Assembly (NCBI GenBank): GCA_900770335.1
Contig: CAAGKD010000013.1
Coordinates: 1-8,115 of the forward strand
Direction of reading: 5' to 3'
Origin: an uncultured Sutterella sp.
Lineage (GTDB): Bacteria; Pseudomonadota; Gammaproteobacteria; Burkholderiales; Burkholderiaceae_F
Length of the DNA stretch: 8,115 bases
Within the stretch, counting starts at the first letter, position 1, and the number at the start of each line of letters is the position of its first letter. The notes below the pieces were generated by a model that saw only the letters and a list, made by a program, of their open reading frames with translations, did not search any database and had not been told where the DNA came from. A program made the position numbers and the translations under genes. Positions 5,976-8,115 of this stretch are shown here, piece by piece.

Positions 5976-7229
5976 TCACGGCTCGAACCTGCGCAGGATG
6001 AGGCTCGTGTTGATGCCGCCGAAGGCGAAGTTGTTCGTCATGACGGCGTTCTGCTTGAGCTCCCTCACGCCGCCCGTGACGTAGTCGAGGGGCGCGCAGG
6101 CCGGGTCGGGGTGCTCGAGGTTGAGGATGGGGGCGGCGAATCCCTCGAGCATGCCGCGGATCGAGAAGATCGCCTCGAGCGCGCCGCAGGCGCCGAGCGT
6201 GTGGCCCATGTGGCCCTTGAAGGTCGTGTAGGGCGTGGCGCCGCCGAAGACGGCGTGCGTCGCATGGCTCTCGGCGACGTCGCCGCGGTCGGTGGCGGTG
6301 CCGTGGCCGTTGACGAGGTCGATCTCGTCGGCCGTCATGCCGGCGTCCTCGAGGGCGAGGCGCATCGCTGCGGCCATCTGGTCCGACTCCGGGCTCGTGA
6401 TGTGGCTGCCGTCCGAGTTCGTGCCGTAGCCCGCGACCTCGGCGTAGATTTTCGCGCCGCGCGCGAGGGCGCGGTCGAGCGACTCGAGGATGAGCGCGCC
6501 CGAGCCCTCGCCCACGACGAGGCCGTCGCGGTCCCGGTCGAAGGGCCGGGGTGTGTGCGAGGGATCGTCGTTCCAGCGCGTGCTCGTCGCGAAGAGCGTG
6601 TCGAAGATCGCCGCGTCCGTGGCGTCAAGCTCCTCGCACCCGCCCGCGATCATCACGTCGGCGCGCCCCGTGGCGATCGCCTCGAAGGCCGAGCCGATGC
6701 CCTGCGAGCCCGAGGTGCAGGCCGAGGACGTCGTGCAGATCCGGCCCTTGCAGCCGAAGAAGACGCCGATGTTGACCGGAGCCGTGTGCGACATCATGCG
6801 CACGTAGGTCGTCGCGGTGATGCCGCGGCAGCTGTCCGAGACGATCATGTGCGAGAGCTCGGCGACCGCGCGGGGCTGGCCCGCGGAGCTGCCGAACGCG
6901 ACGCCCGTGGCGGGCGAGGCGATGACGGGGTCGTCAAGGAGCCCTGCGTCGATGAGCGCGTCGCGCGCGGTCTTCACGGCCATGAGCGCAACGCGCCCCA
7001 TCGAGCGGGTGCGCTTGCGCGTGAAGACCTCCGGGTCGAGCTCGAAGGGCGCGGCGGGGGCGGCGACGCGGGTGTTGAGGTCCGAGAACCTCTCCCAGTC
7101 CGTCATGCGGCGGATGCCGCTGCGGTTCGTGAAGAGCGCCTCGCGCACGGTCGGCCAGTCGCAGCCGAGCGGGGAGATCATTCCCATGCCGGTCACGACG
7201 ACGCGGCGGGGTGCGGCAGGAAGCTTCAT
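5976..7229 (-). CDS. Beta-ketoacyl-ACP synthase (FabF-type, aryl-polyene-like)
   Basis: A 417-residue ketosynthase that would perform decarboxylative condensation of malonyl-ACP with an acyl chain. It begins MKLPAAPRRVVVTGMGMISP. The active-site Cys171 sits in TTSSACTSGSQGIG; His309 is in NGHGTATDRGD; Lys338 and His343 are in FKGHMGHTLGACGA; and the C-terminal NNFAFGGIN is present. The full Cys-His-His triad argues for an active condensing enzyme rather than a chain-length factor, which lacks the Cys. The frame opens 19 codons further upstream, but that start would overlap the reductase by 56 bases. The ATG used here gives the family's usual length, leaves one base after the reductase stop (TGA-A-ATG) and has a GGAGG 11 bases before it. 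The housekeeping FabF alternative is less likely, because fabF normally follows acpP, and here the neighbours are a reductase upstream and a transferase and methyltransferase downstream. Confidence 0.9.
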   Translation of the reverse strand: MKLPAAPRRVVVTGMGMISPLGCDWPTVREALFTNRSGIRRMTDWERFSDLNTRVAAPAAPFELDPEVFTRKRTRSMGRVALMAVKTARDALIDAGLLDDPVIASPATGVAFGSSAGQPRAVAELSHMIVSDSCRGITATTYVRMMSHTAPVNIGVFFGCKGRICTTSSACTSGSQGIGSAFEAIATGRADVMIAGGCEELDATDAAIFDTLFATSTRWNDDPSHTPRPFDRDRDGLVVGEGSGALILESLDRALARGAKIYAEVAGYGTNSDGSHITSPESDQMAAAMRLALEDAGMTADEIDLVNGHGTATDRGDVAESHATHAVFGGATPYTTFKGHMGHTLGACGALEAIFSIRGMLEGFAAPILNLEHPDPACAPLDYVTGGVRELKQNAVMTNNFAFGGINTSLILRRFEP

Positions 7230-7230
7230 T

Positions 7231-8034
7231 TCAGAGGAGTCCTCCGGAGACGGGAATGACGGCGCGGGTGATGTAGCCCGCCTCATCGCTCAAGAGGAAG
7301 GCCGCCAGGCCGGCGACCTCCTCGGGGCGTCCGAGGCGGCGCATCGGAATGTAGGGAAGGATCCGCTCGCGGTCCGCCTCGGTGGCCATCTGCGTGTCGA
7401 TGAGCCCCGGGGCGATGACGTTGACGGTGATGCCGCGGCTCGCGAGCTCGGTCGAGAGGGCCTTGGCCGCGCCGATGAGGCCCGCCTTGGCGGCCGAGTA
7501 GTTGGTCTGGCCGCGGGTGCCCGCGATGCCCGAGACCGAGCTCATGACGACGATGCGGCCTCTGCGGCGGCGCGCCATCGGGAGCACGAGGGGCTTCATG
7601 ACGTTGAAGAACCCGTCGAGGTCCGTTCTGATCACGTCGTCCCAGTCCTCGTCGGGCATGCCCGCAAGCGGGCCGTCGCGGTTGACGCCCGCGTTGAGAA
7701 CGACCCCCCAGGGGGCGCCGTTCGCCTCGACCCAGTCCGTGAGCGCCTTCGCGGCGCCCGCGCGGTCCGTGACGTCAAAGAAGAGCGCTTCGGCCCGAGC
7801 GCCCAGGGCGGAGAGCTCGGCGAGCGTCGCGTCGGAGGCCTCGGACCGGGCGCGGCCCGTGATCACGACGCGAAGGCCCTCTCGGGCGAGGCGCAGGGCG
7901 ATGGCGCGGCCGATGCCGCGCGTGCCGCCCGTGACGATGACGGCGCGGTCGGAGGCGGGAGCCGTCTTCCCGGCGGAGGATGCCGCCGCGGGAGTGTCGT
8001 TCATGCTTGTCAGTGGCTTGTTGGGTTGAGTCAT
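7231..8034 (-). CDS. fabG: 3-oxoacyl-ACP reductase, FabG-type short-chain dehydrogenase
   Basis: A 267-residue classical short-chain dehydrogenase that would reduce the beta-keto group of an acyl-ACP with NADPH. Visible features: TGGTRGIG at 35-42 (cofactor loop), FFDVTD at 85-90, NAG at 114-116, MSSVSG at 164-169 with catalytic Ser166, NYSAAKAG at 178-185 with Tyr179 and Lys183, IAPGLIDTQM at 207-216, and the terminal SGG. The position of the fourth catalytic residue (Asn in FabG, within TNL) reads TDL here, Asp138. The N-terminus carries about 28 Ala/Ser/Pro-rich residues before the first strand, longer than usual; a second ATG at 8004 would shorten this by ten. Neither start has a good Shine-Dalgarno. 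The first ATG overlaps the TGA of a frame open to the window edge (ATGA), which favours it through translational coupling. The ketosynthase follows after one base. The symbol refers to the family, not to the housekeeping gene. Confidence 0.9.
   Translation of the reverse strand: MTQPNKPLTSMNDTPAAASSAGKTAPASDRAVIVTGGTRGIGRAIALRLAREGLRVVITGRARSEASDATLAELSALGARAEALFFDVTDRAGAAKALTDWVEANGAPWGVVLNAGVNRDGPLAGMPDEDWDDVIRTDLDGFFNVMKPLVLPMARRRRGRIVVMSSVSGIAGTRGQTNYSAAKAGLIGAAKALSTELASRGITVNVIAPGLIDTQMATEADRERILPYIPMRRLGRPEEVAGLAAFLLSDEAGYITRAVIPVSGGLL
7241..7245 (-). promoter_or_regulatory. Ribosome binding site deciding the ketosynthase start
   Basis: GGAGG on the minus strand, inside the last codons of the reductase and 11 bases before the ketosynthase ATG at 7229. 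It can also pair with the CCTC just after it (GAGG-ACT-CCTC), so access may depend on ribosomes finishing the reductase. Confidence 0.5.
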
Positions 8035-8115
8035 CCGCGAGGGGCTGCGGGCCGCAGGCCTGACAGTCGCATCAGACGAATCGGCCGGAACAGACGCGCC
8101 TCTCGTGCGCAGAGA
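8031..8115 (-). CDS. Possible C-terminal end of the upstream operon gene (partial)
   Basis: A minus-strand frame is open from the window edge to a TGA whose first two bases overlap the reductase ATG (ATGA). Its 27 visible residues end LMRLSGLRPAAPRG and are Arg/Leu/Pro-rich, with no recognisable motif. A second frame over the same bases ends earlier (VCSGRFV, stop at 8072-8074) and is an alternative end for the upstream gene. The call rests on the stop-start overlap alone; in aryl polyene clusters a dehydratase would be expected here. Confidence 0.22.
   Translation of the reverse strand, partial: LCAREARLFRPIRLMRLSGLRPAAPRG

Noticed and set aside
4917..7259. A 780-codon plus-strand open frame across the transferase and ketosynthase genes, and similar long plus-strand frames at 3850-5262 and 1043-2656
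   Set aside because: They are antisense mirrors of real minus-strand genes with G/C-rich third positions, which removes stops from the opposite strand. Their translations are Arg/Gly/Ala/Asp-rich with no motifs, while the minus-strand frames carry full catalytic motifs.
7230..7286. The longer ketosynthase start at 7286
   Set aside because: It would overlap the reductase by 56 bases and add 19 Ser/Pro-rich residues before the conserved first strand. The ATG at 7229 has a GGAGG upstream and gives the normal family length.
1..8115. CRISPR arrays, tRNA or rRNA genes, complete insertion sequences, phage genes
   Set aside because: No regularly spaced repeats, cloverleaf-type sequence, rRNA-like segments or paired terminal repeats were seen on either strand.

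Overview
The window is GC-rich (roughly two-thirds G+C by eye), with very strong G/C preference at third codon positions in its real genes. This fits a high-GC proteobacterium. The gene set (aryl-polyene-type ketosynthase and ketoreductase, a phosphopantetheinyl transferase, an O-methyltransferase-type protein and an acetaldehyde-dehydrogenase-type enzyme) would suit a Burkholderiales/Sutterella-like gut betaproteobacterium, but that placement is inference.

Right half (about 3817-8115, all minus strand): the downstream part of what looks like a polyketide/fatty-acid-type operon. Read in the direction of transcription it contains the possible C-terminal end of an upstream protein at the window edge, a FabG-type 3-oxoacyl-ACP reductase, a FabF-type ketosynthase with an intact Cys-His-His triad, an Sfp-like phosphopantetheinyl transferase, and a SAM-dependent methyltransferase. 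Start/stop contacts are tight (ATGA at the window edge, one spacer base between reductase and ketosynthase, TGATG between transferase and methyltransferase). The only real break is a 105-base gap after the ketosynthase holding a perfect 10-bp hairpin. Together they would activate a carrier protein, extend an acyl chain, reduce it and methylate the product. Aryl-polyene pigment biosynthesis is the best guess; the carrier proteins, dehydratases and ligase that would prove it lie outside the window.

Middle (about 2456-3816): a decayed zone. It holds a remnant of a DUF4405-like small membrane protein, broken into at least two frames with its central helix missing. This is joined directly to a truncated IS1634/IS4-type DDE transposase fragment, and then comes about 390 bases without any gene. 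A single 200-residue open frame runs across the junction and would be mis-annotated as one protein.

Left part (1-2455): a complete aldehyde dehydrogenase gene on the minus strand, with a strong ribosome binding site and tandem hairpins after its stop. Beyond it lie an unrecognised plus-strand open frame with coding-like base usage and, at the edge, the N-terminal 92 codons of a LysR-type regulator on the minus strand. The 5' region of the regulator is relatively A+T-rich and holds two inverted repeats of identical 5-5-5 geometry.
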